From Bacteroidaceae bacterium (GTDB lineage Bacteria; Bacteroidota; Bacteroidia; Bacteroidales; Bacteroidaceae): a stretch of DNA of 64,000 nt. The position numbers and the translations under genes were made by a program. The stretch covers positions 1 to 64,000 of the forward strand of contig JAGCPY010000065.1 of assembly GCA_017965425.1 (NCBI GenBank). Reading direction: 5' to 3'. Below are positions 1 through 7,830 of this stretch, piece by piece (position 1 is the first letter of the stretch; every line of letters starts with the position of its first letter). The notes below the pieces were generated by a model. It did not search any database, was not told the DNA's origin, and saw only the letters and a program-made list of their open reading frames with translations.

Positions 1-298
1 AATTGTTCTCTCACATGAAATATTCCTCCAAAAGGAGTGATTTTCTCAGATTTTATGTTTACCTTTGCCATGTCATTGATGTCTTTGCTTGCCTTGAAAC
101 GCAGCACTAAGGTAAGTGAAAATCCTGAGGTGACAAAATCCTGGGCAATATTTTGTTGCCCAGGAACTTAAAAAGAGTGTAAAACTAATGTGCTGCGGAT
201 TTTAGGTTTATCAAGAATTTGAAACTCCGTGATAACGAAACCTCGTGATAACGAGATAACATCATAACGCGACAACGCCATCATTATAATAGTCGTTC
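1..298 (+). other. Leader/upstream region of the polysaccharide operon
   Basis: No gene is seen here. TACCTTTG at 60-67 matches the Bacteroidetes -7 box, but no good TTTG lies 19-20 bases upstream, so a promoter is only tentative. A 9-bp perfect hairpin (140-148 with 156-164, arms CCTGGGCAA/TTGCCCAGG) would sit in the leader; it lacks a following T-run and so is not an obvious terminator. From about 227 to 279 there are several degenerate copies of GATAACG, a spacer repeat seen again near 3.3 kb and 25.7 kb. Confidence 0.35.
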
Positions 299-871
299 AT
301 GAAAAGAACCTTTGATATCATTTTAGCCATCATTTCAGTCATCATCTTTGCCCTTCCCATGTTGCTCATCTACTTGAGCATTCGCTTGAGCGGAGGTGGC
401 AATGTCATCTATTGTCAGGAACGCATCGGCTACAAGGGTAAGACCTTCACCCTCTACAAGTTCAGATCCATGAAAACCAATGCCGAGATGGACGGACACC
501 CCATGCTCTACCTCGACAACGACCCGCGCCTGACACGCATCGGACGTTTCCTGCGCGCACATCACCTCGACGAGTTCCCGCAACTGTGGAACATTCTACG
601 CGGCGAGATGTCGTTCGTCGGACCGCGACCCGAGCGCAAGTTCTACATCGACCAGATCCTCCAACGCCGACCCGACTACGTGCGGCTCTACGAACTGCGA
701 CCCGGCATCTTCTCCCAGGCTACGCTCTACAACGGCTACACGGACACCATCGACAAGATGATCAAGCGCTTGGATATGGACCTCGCCTACCTCGAGGAAC
801 ACACTCTCTGGCTCGATGTCAAAATTATCGGACTCACCGCCACCGCCATCATCACAGGCAAGAAATTCTGA
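299..871 (+). CDS. Membrane sugar-phosphate transferase (undecaprenyl-phosphate glycosyl-1-phosphate transferase, small type)
   Basis: The 190-residue protein belongs to the bacterial sugar transferase family (PF02397), which moves a sugar-1-phosphate from a nucleotide sugar to the polyprenyl phosphate carrier and so starts repeat-unit synthesis. It has one N-terminal membrane segment (about residues 5-30) followed by the cytosolic catalytic core. The family motifs are clear: KFRSM near residue 54, DEFPQLWNILRGEMSFVGPRPE in the middle, and the RPGI motif after it. It is the minimal form without the N-terminal multi-pass region of WcaJ. Its stop overlaps the next start by one base (TGATG at 869-873), so it heads the operon and is probably translationally coupled. 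The sugar specificity cannot be read from the sequence. Confidence 0.93.
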   Translation: MKRTFDIILAIISVIIFALPMLLIYLSIRLSGGGNVIYCQERIGYKGKTFTLYKFRSMKTNAEMDGHPMLYLDNDPRLTRIGRFLRAHHLDEFPQLWNILRGEMSFVGPRPERKFYIDQILQRRPDYVRLYELRPGIFSQATLYNGYTDTIDKMIKRLDMDLAYLEEHTLWLDVKIIGLTATAIITGKKF

Positions 872-1137
872 TGCGACTCAAGACCGACCTCCTTCACCTC
901 AACGTAGGCAAAGATCACTTTGTCATCGATGCCGATACTGGCACCATTGACATGACAGATCTATATGTCATGAACGAGGCCGCCGCCTACCTCTGGGAAC
1001 AGTTCACGGGGCGCAACTTCACGCCCGAAGAGATGGCGGCGCAACTCGCTGAGGCATACGACGTAACTCCCACACAAGCTCTGGCCGACGTCCGCCAACT
1101 TCTGAGCACATGGGACGAGTACGGACTCATCGCATGA
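871..1137 (+). CDS. PqqD-like (RRE-fold) small protein
   Basis: This 88-residue protein has the typical PqqD-family pattern: an N-terminal beta hairpin with FVIDADTGTIDMTD, then a helix with MNEAAAYLWEQF, then a winged-helix-like helical part (TPEEMAAQLAEAYDV...ALADVRQLLSTWDEYGLI). PqqD domains (PF05402) bind leader peptides of modified peptides in RiPP systems, but they also occur in exopolysaccharide loci next to nucleotidyltransferase-like proteins, where their job is unknown. The start at 871 is chosen because it overlaps the previous stop and yields exactly the domain; an upstream start in the same frame at 586 would add about 95 residues that shadow the preceding gene. The stop overlaps the next start (ATGA at 1134-1137). 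Confidence 0.85.
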   Translation: MRLKTDLLHLNVGKDHFVIDADTGTIDMTDLYVMNEAAAYLWEQFTGRNFTPEEMAAQLAEAYDVTPTQALADVRQLLSTWDEYGLIA

Positions 1138-2234
1138 CACGCATCCGACAAGCCTTCTTCGAGCTTCTGCGCAGCGGACTTTGGGGCACGACACCCGCTT
1201 CCGTCTGCTTCCCACTCTCGCCAGATGAATGGCAACAACTCCACGGCGAAGCCTGTCGCCAGACCGTGCAGGGAATTGTTTACGACGCCCTGAGGCTTCT
1301 GCCCGAACACCTCGTACCGCCAACGGCACTCACCTTTCAGTGGACATCTGACGTCACACATATCATCACTGCATACGAACGTACGCAGCATGTCGTCGCA
1401 GCCACCTACAACCTCCTCTGCCAAGCAGGCACTGAGCCCGTTCTGCTCAAAGGACTCGCCTCCGCCCACTGCTACCCCAAACCGCAACTACGCGTCAACG
1501 GCGACATCGACTGGTACCTGCCACCCACGGCCTTTTCCTCCATCTCGGCCTTCCTCGAACAACAAGGCATCCACGCCCGACAACATGCCGATGGCAGTCT
1601 CTGTTTCTACTACGACAGCATCGAGGTCGAGCTACATCCACGTCTGGCCGACATCCTCTGGCCAAGCCACCAAAAAGCACTTTCCGACATCGTCGCGTGC
1701 GAAGGCTATGACACCCTACCCGTTGGCAACACTGGACAACCCTCCATCAACGTGCCGATGGCAGGTCCAACAGCCACCCTGCTCATCCATGCTTCGCATA
1801 TCTTCAAACATACGGCATCCGTGGGCATTGGGCTCAGACAGTTCTGCGATTTAGCACTCGCCTGCTACCACCTGCGAGAGCATTACGACGAAGACTTACT
1901 CACTGGGGCTTTCCAACAAACTGGCCTCCTGCGCTGGTCAAGATTGCTGGAACTATTCCTCTGCCGCAATCTTGGTCTGGATACACCCCTGCACCACACT
2001 GACGCATTGGCATCTGAGGCTGATTGTGACCGCCTCCTCCACCTGACACTCAACGGCGGCAACTTCGGACAGCACACCATCCAGTGGCAACAAGCCCACG
2101 CCAACGGAAGAAACCGACTCCACACACTGCGAAGCTATTGCCAACACGCACCCTTCGCTCTCCGATACGCACCCAAAGAAGCCCTCTGCCTCCTCTTCTC
2201 GCTGGCAAAGGGACAACAGAATATTCAAATTTAA
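1134..2234 (+). CDS. Nucleotidyltransferase-like protein of an exopolysaccharide locus (PF14907 type)
   Basis: The 366-residue protein resembles the uncharacterised nucleotidyltransferase family (NTP_transf_5, PF14907). The signature part is VLLKGLASAHCYP followed by RVNGDIDWYLP, giving a D-x-D pair typical of pol-beta-fold nucleotidyltransferases, and then VELHPRLADILW with a further acidic residue. The start at 1134 is taken because it overlaps the PqqD-like stop as ATGA; a start at 1110 would add eight residues inside the previous gene. The PqqD/nucleotidyltransferase pair is a recurrent companion in polysaccharide and exosortase loci. Its substrate is unknown; it could modify a peptide, a protein or a sugar. 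Confidence 0.8.
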   Translation: MTRIRQAFFELLRSGLWGTTPASVCFPLSPDEWQQLHGEACRQTVQGIVYDALRLLPEHLVPPTALTFQWTSDVTHIITAYERTQHVVAATYNLLCQAGTEPVLLKGLASAHCYPKPQLRVNGDIDWYLPPTAFSSISAFLEQQGIHARQHADGSLCFYYDSIEVELHPRLADILWPSHQKALSDIVACEGYDTLPVGNTGQPSINVPMAGPTATLLIHASHIFKHTASVGIGLRQFCDLALACYHLREHYDEDLLTGAFQQTGLLRWSRLLELFLCRNLGLDTPLHHTDALASEADCDRLLHLTLNGGNFGQHTIQWQQAHANGRNRLHTLRSYCQHAPFALRYAPKEALCLLFSLAKGQQNIQI

Positions 2235-2246
2235 ATTCATTATATA

Positions 2247-2435
2247 ATGAAAAAGAAAATCTATTTAAGACAGACGTCACTGCGCGTCAAAGTCATAGGT
2301 CAACCCATCATGGCAGAATCCAACAGCAAGCTCTAAGTGAAGGCTCAAACGACAACGAACGAGTCCGGCACTACAGAGTGGGTGGAAGGCAACAACGCAA
2401 GCAAACGCTCTGCCAACATCAGCTTAGGACTCTGA
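2247..2435 (+). pseudogene. Small peptide gene interrupted by an in-frame TAA, or a short peptide plus remnant
   Basis: ATG at 2247 opens a 29-codon frame (MKKKIYLRQTSLRVKVIGQP at the start) that stops at TAA 2334-2336. The same frame then runs on for 32 more codons from GTG 2337 to TGA 2433-2435. The first part looks like the abundant short Bacteroidales proteins that begin MKK-x-Y-x-x-P/T-x-L-R-V and run to a polar Gly/Ser/Asn-rich tail; the part after the TAA looks like such a tail. It lies directly behind the PqqD-like and nucleotidyltransferase genes. It may be a real 29-residue peptide, a gene broken by one stop, or chance. No function is assigned. Confidence 0.4.
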
Positions 2436-2483
2436 TCAGGAAGCCCTCCTTTTCTGTTACATTAAAAACACAATCTCTCCATT

Positions 2484-3281
2484 ATGAATCACTTTCCTCA
2501 TCTGGACAGGATGTCCGCTGGCTTCCTGTTCAGCATGTCCGTTCTGTTGCTGAGCTCCTGCAAAACCAGTAAATACATCTACTTGGAGGACATGCCCACC
2601 GACCAGTTCGTGCCCATCTCGAACAAGATGGAGACGCGCATCAAGCCAGGTGACCGCCTTGACATCGTCGTCAAGTGCAAGAATCAGGAATTGGCCGTGC
2701 CGTTCAATGCCTACTCCTACGAGGTGAAACAATCGGGCGAGACGGTCTCCTCTGGACGAGATGCCACATCAGGCTATCTCGTGGACGAGGGTGGCAACAT
2801 CGACTTCCCCATCCTTGGACGTTTGCAGCTGGGAGGACTCACCATGCCACAAGCCTCGGAATACATCCGCGGCCTCCTCACCGAAGGCAAGCACATCCCG
2901 GATGCCGTCGTCGAGACACGCATCACCAACTTCACCATCTACAGCCTCGGAGCGTTGACGCCTACCAAGTTGGTCGTACCCGATGGCCATATCAACATCC
3001 TGCAAGCCCTCGCACAGCTCGGCGACTTACAAGGCCGGGCCAAATACCAAAAGGTGCGTGTCATCCGAGAAGACGACGGACAGCGTATGGAATTCGACAT
3101 CGACGTCACCACCAAAGACCTTTACGAATCACCCGCCTTCCATCTCCAGCAGAACGACATCGTCTATGCAGAGCCAAGAAAGCGGTCCAACCAAGCTTTC
3201 AGCACCACTTCCACCATCATCTCACTCGTGGCAGTGCTCGCATCCCTCGCTTACAGCATCACCTACATGATCAGGAGATAG
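2484..3281 (+). CDS. Polysaccharide export outer-membrane lipoprotein (Wza type)
   Basis: This 265-residue lipoprotein should form the outer-membrane/periplasmic export channel for the polymer. It begins with a signal peptide ending in a lipobox (LLLSSC, Cys about residue 26). Residues about 45-150 fit the Poly_export domain (PF02563), with IKPGDRLDIVVK and the GYLVDEGGNIDFPILGRLQLGGLT motif typical of Wza-like proteins. An SLBB-type segment follows (about 155-230). A C-terminal hydrophobic helix (about 240-262), ending in Arg-Arg, could span the outer membrane as in Wza. A start at 2511 would also leave a full signal peptide. The Wzc-type kinase follows, its usual partner. Confidence 0.9.
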   Translation: MNHFPHLDRMSAGFLFSMSVLLLSSCKTSKYIYLEDMPTDQFVPISNKMETRIKPGDRLDIVVKCKNQELAVPFNAYSYEVKQSGETVSSGRDATSGYLVDEGGNIDFPILGRLQLGGLTMPQASEYIRGLLTEGKHIPDAVVETRITNFTIYSLGALTPTKLVVPDGHINILQALAQLGDLQGRAKYQKVRVIREDDGQRMEFDIDVTTKDLYESPAFHLQQNDIVYAEPRKRSNQAFSTTSTIISLVAVLASLAYSITYMIRR

Positions 3282-3284
3282 TTC

Positions 3285-3345
3285 ATTTCGTTATTCTGTG
3301 ACTTCGTTATCACGTTATCTCGTTATCACTTAATCACGCCATACC
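3285..3345 (+). repeat. CGTTATC spacer repeat upstream of the tyrosine kinase gene
   Basis: The spacer carries at least four degenerate copies of a unit of about 8-9 bases reading (T/A)CGTTATC. The same motif appears in the leader at 227-279 (reverse orientation) and in front of the DUF5107 gene at 25686-25745. Its recurrence only in spacers suggests a shared expression-related or replication-slippage origin. Confidence 0.55.
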
Positions 3346-3360
3346 CCCATTCATAACATC

Positions 3361-5787
3361 GTGGAAAATCAAAAACAGCACCAGACGACATCGTCATCCT
3401 ACGACTTCAACGTCATGGACGTCCTCCGATACCTGCTCTCATTCTGGAAGTGGTATGTCCTCTCACTCGCCATCTGCATCGCCCTGGCCTACAACCGCTA
3501 CATACACACGCCACGCACCTACTTCAGCTCCATCGACGTCCTCATCAACGACCCAAACAATGGAGAGGGCGTCGTCGGACTTGGCAAGTACAGCAGCGTC
3601 TTCAACGCAGTCAACATTGCCAACGAGCTACACATGCTACGCTCCAAGGAACTCATCGAGAAGATGGTACGTAACACACACGCCGACATGCTCTACACCA
3701 TCCGCATCCAGCTCTATCAGGGCGACATGTACGGACACGAGCCAGTCAACATCGTCTTCCTCGACAGTGCCGATGTACAAAGCGCACGCTTCACCATGCA
3801 CATCAAGGACACCACCCACGCCGTCCTCTCAGAGTTCTATGAGGGTAGCCCCGAAATTAACGTACCCTTTGGCCAAATCGTCAAGACACCTGCTGGACGC
3901 ATCATGATGACGCTCTCCGACAAGTTTGACAACAGCTGGATAGACCTCGAGACACACGTTACCAAATACCCCATCGAGAGCATCGTACAACTCTACCACA
4001 ACGCCATCAGCATACGACAAGACGATGAGGAAGCATCCATCATCACACTGGCTATGCAAGAATCCTCCTACAAACGCGCGCAAGCGATTCTACGCGGACT
4101 CATCGAGGTCTATAACGCCGATGCACGAACCATCAAACAGCAGGTGGCAACAAAGACGGCAGAGTTCGTCAACGAACGCATCCAAGTCATCTCACATGAA
4201 CTCGGAGAAGTCGCCGACAAGATGGCCGATTTCAAACGAGAAAACAAGTTCGTCAGCCCCGAACTCACCACACAACGCTACATCGACGAGTCCTATACCA
4301 CCGACAATGCCCTCTTCGAGAAAGAGGTGCAACTGCGCATGACACAGTCGTTGAAAGAATACCTCGATAGTCCAGAGAACAAGGACGGACTGATTCCAGA
4401 AAGTATCGGCATCGAAGGAGGAGGAGTCGAAGAACAGGTCATCAAAATCAACAACCTCATCCTCGACTACAACCGCCTCAAGGGAGAGAACAACGAGAAC
4501 AACCCCATCATGGTGGAAATGAAAAGCAACATCGCCCGTCAGCGATCCCGACTGAACGTCTTGCTCAACAACCACCTCAACAACCTGCGCACACAACGCA
4601 ACAACCTCGCACAGAGAGGAAAACGCGCCGAGAACCGCATGGGCGACATTCCTGAGAAAGAAAGCGAAGTCATCTCCATCGAACGGCAACAGAGAATCAA
4701 GGATGCCATCTATACCTTCCTCCTCAACAAACGAGAGGAGAACGCCATCTCACAGGCGATGGTGACAGACAACGCACGCATCATCGACAGCTCAGACGGC
4801 GACGAAATCCCCATCAGCCCCAGCCGAACAAAGATTCTCTTCCTCGGACTGCTCGCAGGACTGCTCATCCCGTCTCTCATCTTCCTCGCACGCCTCTTCC
4901 TCGACACGCTCGTCCGCAGCAGAAGAGACTTAGAAGGAGTCCTCACAGTGCCTTTCCTCGGAGAGGTGCCTTTCGACAAAACCATGAACGTCGAAGCCGC
5001 CTTCTCCAGTGACTCCAAGGAGAGCGGGCACAAAATCATCACCGAGGCCATACGTGTCCTGCGCACGAACATCACCTTCATGAACAAAAAGAAGGAGTCG
5101 GCTCAGGTACTTATGCTCACGTCCTTCCATGAGAACTCTGGTAAGACCTTCATCACGGCTTACTTGGCCAAGAGTATGGCGCAGACGGAGAAACGCGTGC
5201 TGGTCATCGACTTGGATATCCGAAAACGTTCACTCTCCCGTCTTCGTGGCATCAGGAATCAAGTAGGTGCATCAGATTTCCTTGCAGGTAATGCCAGTGT
5301 CGATGAGATTATTATCCCTGGTAGCACGGGTATGCCCGACTTTATCCCTGCCGGTCATCATGCGCCGAACCCCTCGGAACTTCTGATGCGTCCACGCCTG
5401 GAGGAACTTATTGCTTCCGTCTCTCCGCATTACGATTATATCCTACTGGACAATGTGCCTATTGGCGGCATTGCCGACGCGAAGATTGTCAACCGTGTAG
5501 CAGACCTCACTATCTTTGTCATCCGTGCTGGCAACATCGACCGTCGTCAGTTGCCCGAGGTAGAGCGTCTCTACCAGGACGGCACCCTCATCAACATGGC
5601 CATCGTCCTCAATGGCTCCAGCCTCAAGCCTGCATACGGCTATGGTTATGGCTACGGTTACGGTTATGGTTATGGCTATGGTTACGGCTATGGTTACGGC
5701 TATACCGATCCCGAAGCAAATAAAAAACATCACAAACATCATCGCCACGGCGGCAACTGGTTCACACGATTGTTCAAGCGTAAATGA
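3361..5787 (+). CDS. Wzc-type polysaccharide co-polymerase with BY-kinase domain and Tyr-Gly repeat tail
   Basis: The 808-residue inner-membrane protein combines a Wzz chain-length domain (first membrane segment about 25-45, second about 495-515, periplasmic coiled-coil-rich loop between) with a cytosolic tyrosine kinase. Kinase elements are Walker A SGKT (K about 595), Walker A' VLVIDLD (D617, D619) and Walker B ILLDN (D697). The Walker A loop reads HENSGKT, where BY-kinases usually have a Pro-Gly before it. The tail holds twelve tyrosines alternating with glycine (residues 759-781) and then a Lys/His-rich end. Such tyrosine clusters are the autophosphorylation site that controls polymer length. 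Translation starts with GTG. Base use changes near 5090, between the loop and kinase halves. No matching phosphatase gene is in the window. Confidence 0.92.
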   Translation: MENQKQHQTTSSSYDFNVMDVLRYLLSFWKWYVLSLAICIALAYNRYIHTPRTYFSSIDVLINDPNNGEGVVGLGKYSSVFNAVNIANELHMLRSKELIEKMVRNTHADMLYTIRIQLYQGDMYGHEPVNIVFLDSADVQSARFTMHIKDTTHAVLSEFYEGSPEINVPFGQIVKTPAGRIMMTLSDKFDNSWIDLETHVTKYPIESIVQLYHNAISIRQDDEEASIITLAMQESSYKRAQAILRGLIEVYNADARTIKQQVATKTAEFVNERIQVISHELGEVADKMADFKRENKFVSPELTTQRYIDESYTTDNALFEKEVQLRMTQSLKEYLDSPENKDGLIPESIGIEGGGVEEQVIKINNLILDYNRLKGENNENNPIMVEMKSNIARQRSRLNVLLNNHLNNLRTQRNNLAQRGKRAENRMGDIPEKESEVISIERQQRIKDAIYTFLLNKREENAISQAMVTDNARIIDSSDGDEIPISPSRTKILFLGLLAGLLIPSLIFLARLFLDTLVRSRRDLEGVLTVPFLGEVPFDKTMNVEAAFSSDSKESGHKIITEAIRVLRTNITFMNKKKESAQVLMLTSFHENSGKTFITAYLAKSMAQTEKRVLVIDLDIRKRSLSRLRGIRNQVGASDFLAGNASVDEIIIPGSTGMPDFIPAGHHAPNPSELLMRPRLEELIASVSPHYDYILLDNVPIGGIADAKIVNRVADLTIFVIRAGNIDRRQLPEVERLYQDGTLINMAIVLNGSSLKPAYGYGYGYGYGYGYGYGYGYGYGYTDPEANKKHHKHHRHGGNWFTRLFKRK
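5635..5703 (+). repeat. In-frame hexanucleotide tandem repeat encoding (Tyr-Gly)11-Tyr
   Basis: Twenty-three codons alternate TAY and GGY, giving a 6-base period with third-position variation (TAC/TAT, GGC/GGT). Because the period is a multiple of three, gain or loss of units changes the number of tyrosines without shifting the frame. Confidence 0.95.
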
Positions 5788-6944
5788 AGCATTTCTATTA
5801 TATATGCTGGTACATCGCCGATGAGGACAAGGACACGTTCCGAGGGAATGTCACGGGCGTCCTGAAGATGAAATATGTCGTGGAGCAGATGCAGGCCAGT
5901 GGCGTATCGCCCGCTATCGTGTCATTGGCCCAGCAGAGAAAGAAAGGTTTCTCTTGTTCTATAAAGAAGGCACTTCATGGTGAGGTGCCGCTCATATATT
6001 TGGCGGGCTTCAATGGTATGGGGGCCTTTGGCAGGGTGCTCAACAACATGATTAAACTAGTTGAACTCTTTTTCTTACTGGTATTCAGAGTCAGGAGTAC
6101 AGATAAAATAGTCCTCTATCACAACTATCCGCAAACCCGTTTCGTAGCATTCATTAAACCCTTACTTCGTGCCGAGGTCATCATTGAGGTAGAAGAACTC
6201 TATGGCTACTCCCCCACAGAAGACAAACCCTGGGTTGAGAAGGAAATCAAGGCCGTCAAACGCATGGATGCTTTTATCTGTGTGAATGAGGGGATGCCTC
6301 GTCAACTCGGATTGCAGGAAGGAAAATATGTGGTTAACTATGGTGCTGGCGTGATACCTGTGAGAACCGCCCCCCGGAAAACCGATGGAAAGATACATGT
6401 CGTTTATGCCGGCACCATAGAGGGTGAAAAGAAGGGTGCCGCCACTGCTGTTGAGGCTGCAAAATACCTGCCGGATAACTACATGATGCATATCATTGGC
6501 TTTGGGGGAGAGGAGCATATCCGACGACTCTGCCAACGTATAGACGAAATCAATAAATCGCTCAACCGACCAGCCGTTATCTATGATGGATGCCTGGGAG
6601 GTAAAGAACTGGACGCCTACCTCTTCAGCTGTCATATCGGTCTCAGTTCCAATGTGATGCGGACCAACTTCGCCAACAATTCGTTCCCCTCAAAGGTCAT
6701 CACCTATATGTGCCACGACCTGTCGGTGGTGTTGGGTTATGCAGAAGCATTCTACGACGTTCCGATGTCGGAAGGGTGGACGTTCTACAATGATTTCACC
6801 CCGAAAATGATTGCTGAAGCCATCATGTTTGCTCGGGTAGTGCCCGAAGGATACTATCACGGAAGGATAGAGAAGATGAATCAAGAGCTACGTCAGTTCT
6901 TTTCAGAGACATACAAGCGATACCATAAAAGACATTGCTCATAG
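5784..6944 (+). CDS. Glycosyltransferase, GT-B fold (GT4-like)
   Basis: A 386-residue protein with the two-lobed layout of GT4-type glycosyltransferases. The N-terminal half contains a hydrophobic segment (about 88-103) and a region ending EVEELYG. The C-terminal half starts at about residue 205 with IHVVYAGTIEGEKKGA, the usual opening of the donor-binding Rossmann lobe, followed by LPDNYMMHIIGFGGEE and a region (NNSFPSKVITYMCHDLSVV) standing where the E-x7-E donor motif normally lies. The Glu pair is not evident, so the donor site is divergent. It overlaps the kinase stop as ATGA (5784-5787). It should add one sugar to the lipid-linked repeat; which sugar is unknown. Confidence 0.75.
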   Translation: MKHFYYICWYIADEDKDTFRGNVTGVLKMKYVVEQMQASGVSPAIVSLAQQRKKGFSCSIKKALHGEVPLIYLAGFNGMGAFGRVLNNMIKLVELFFLLVFRVRSTDKIVLYHNYPQTRFVAFIKPLLRAEVIIEVEELYGYSPTEDKPWVEKEIKAVKRMDAFICVNEGMPRQLGLQEGKYVVNYGAGVIPVRTAPRKTDGKIHVVYAGTIEGEKKGAATAVEAAKYLPDNYMMHIIGFGGEEHIRRLCQRIDEINKSLNRPAVIYDGCLGGKELDAYLFSCHIGLSSNVMRTNFANNSFPSKVITYMCHDLSVVLGYAEAFYDVPMSEGWTFYNDFTPKMIAEAIMFARVVPEGYYHGRIEKMNQELRQFFSETYKRYHKRHCS

Positions 6945-6990
6945 CGCTGACTTTATATAAAAAGTGTTGATAGTTGATAAAAGCATTCTC

Positions 6991-7830
6991 ATGAAACAAG
7001 AATTGATCATCACTCCATATCACAAGCTTTGGAATGTAGATTTCCGAGAACTCTGGCGATATCGTGATTTGATAGAGCTATTCGTCAAGCGTAATATCGT
7101 CGTTCAGTATAAACAGACCGTTCTTGGACCGTTGTGGTATCTTATCCAGCCCGTGTTGACAGTCATCATGAATATGATTGTCTTTGGTGGAATTGCCAAG
7201 ATGAGCACCGACGGTATTCCTCAGCCCTTATTCTACATGGCCGGTAATGTCTGTTGGTTCTACTTTGCCGACTGTCTGAACCAGACCAGCAGCACTTTCA
7301 CTACCAACCAACAGATGTTTGGCAAGGTGTACTTCCCACGTTTGGTAGTGCCCATTGCCACTGTTTTGTCTAATCTGTTACGTTTTGGCATCCAGTTAGC
7401 TCTATTCGTAGTGATGTGGATCTGGTTCTTCGCTAAAGGCGTTGATATCACTCTGAACTGGACCTTGGTGCTGATTCCACTGTTGGTCATTATGTTGGCA
7501 GGTTTGGGGTTAGGCTTTGGTATCTTGATTTCGTCAATGACCACGAAATACCGTGATCTCACGATTCTCTTTACATTTGTTGTGCAACTATGGATGTATG
7601 GCACGCCCATCGTCTATCCGTTGAGCATGGTAACCGACCCGACGCTAAGAGCCTGTATCCTGGCTAATCCCTTAACAGCTGTCATAGAAGCCTTCAAATA
7701 TGCTACGCTCGGTCAAGGCTACTTCTCATGGGGCGCATTAGGCTACAGCTTCGCCTTCATGGCAGTATTGCTCATCCTCGGTGTAGTGGTATTCAATAAA
7801 GTACAACGTTCATTCATGGATACGGTATGA
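6991..7830 (+). CDS. wzm: ABC transporter permease for polysaccharide/O-antigen export (Wzm)
   Basis: The 279-residue protein is an ABC-2 type permease of the polysaccharide exporter family. It has the family opening RELWRYRDLIELFVKRNIVVQYKQTVLGPLWYLIQP and six hydrophobic spans. With Wzt it moves the lipid-linked polymer across the inner membrane. ATG at 6991 is preferred; an in-frame GTG at 6964 would add nine residues that do not look like family sequence. Its stop overlaps the Wzt start as ATGA (7827-7830). Confidence 0.92.
   Translation: MKQELIITPYHKLWNVDFRELWRYRDLIELFVKRNIVVQYKQTVLGPLWYLIQPVLTVIMNMIVFGGIAKMSTDGIPQPLFYMAGNVCWFYFADCLNQTSSTFTTNQQMFGKVYFPRLVVPIATVLSNLLRFGIQLALFVVMWIWFFAKGVDITLNWTLVLIPLLVIMLAGLGLGFGILISSMTTKYRDLTILFTFVVQLWMYGTPIVYPLSMVTDPTLRACILANPLTAVIEAFKYATLGQGYFSWGALGYSFAFMAVLLILGVVVFNKVQRSFMDTV

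Noticed and set aside
140-164. Intrinsic terminator at the window start
   Set aside because: The hairpin is perfect but no T-run follows on either strand close enough, and no gene ends just before it in the window.
586-870. Extended start for the PqqD-like protein
   Set aside because: The extra 95 residues are Arg/His/Pro-rich and read inside the sugar transferase. The start at 871 fits the domain and the gene overlap.
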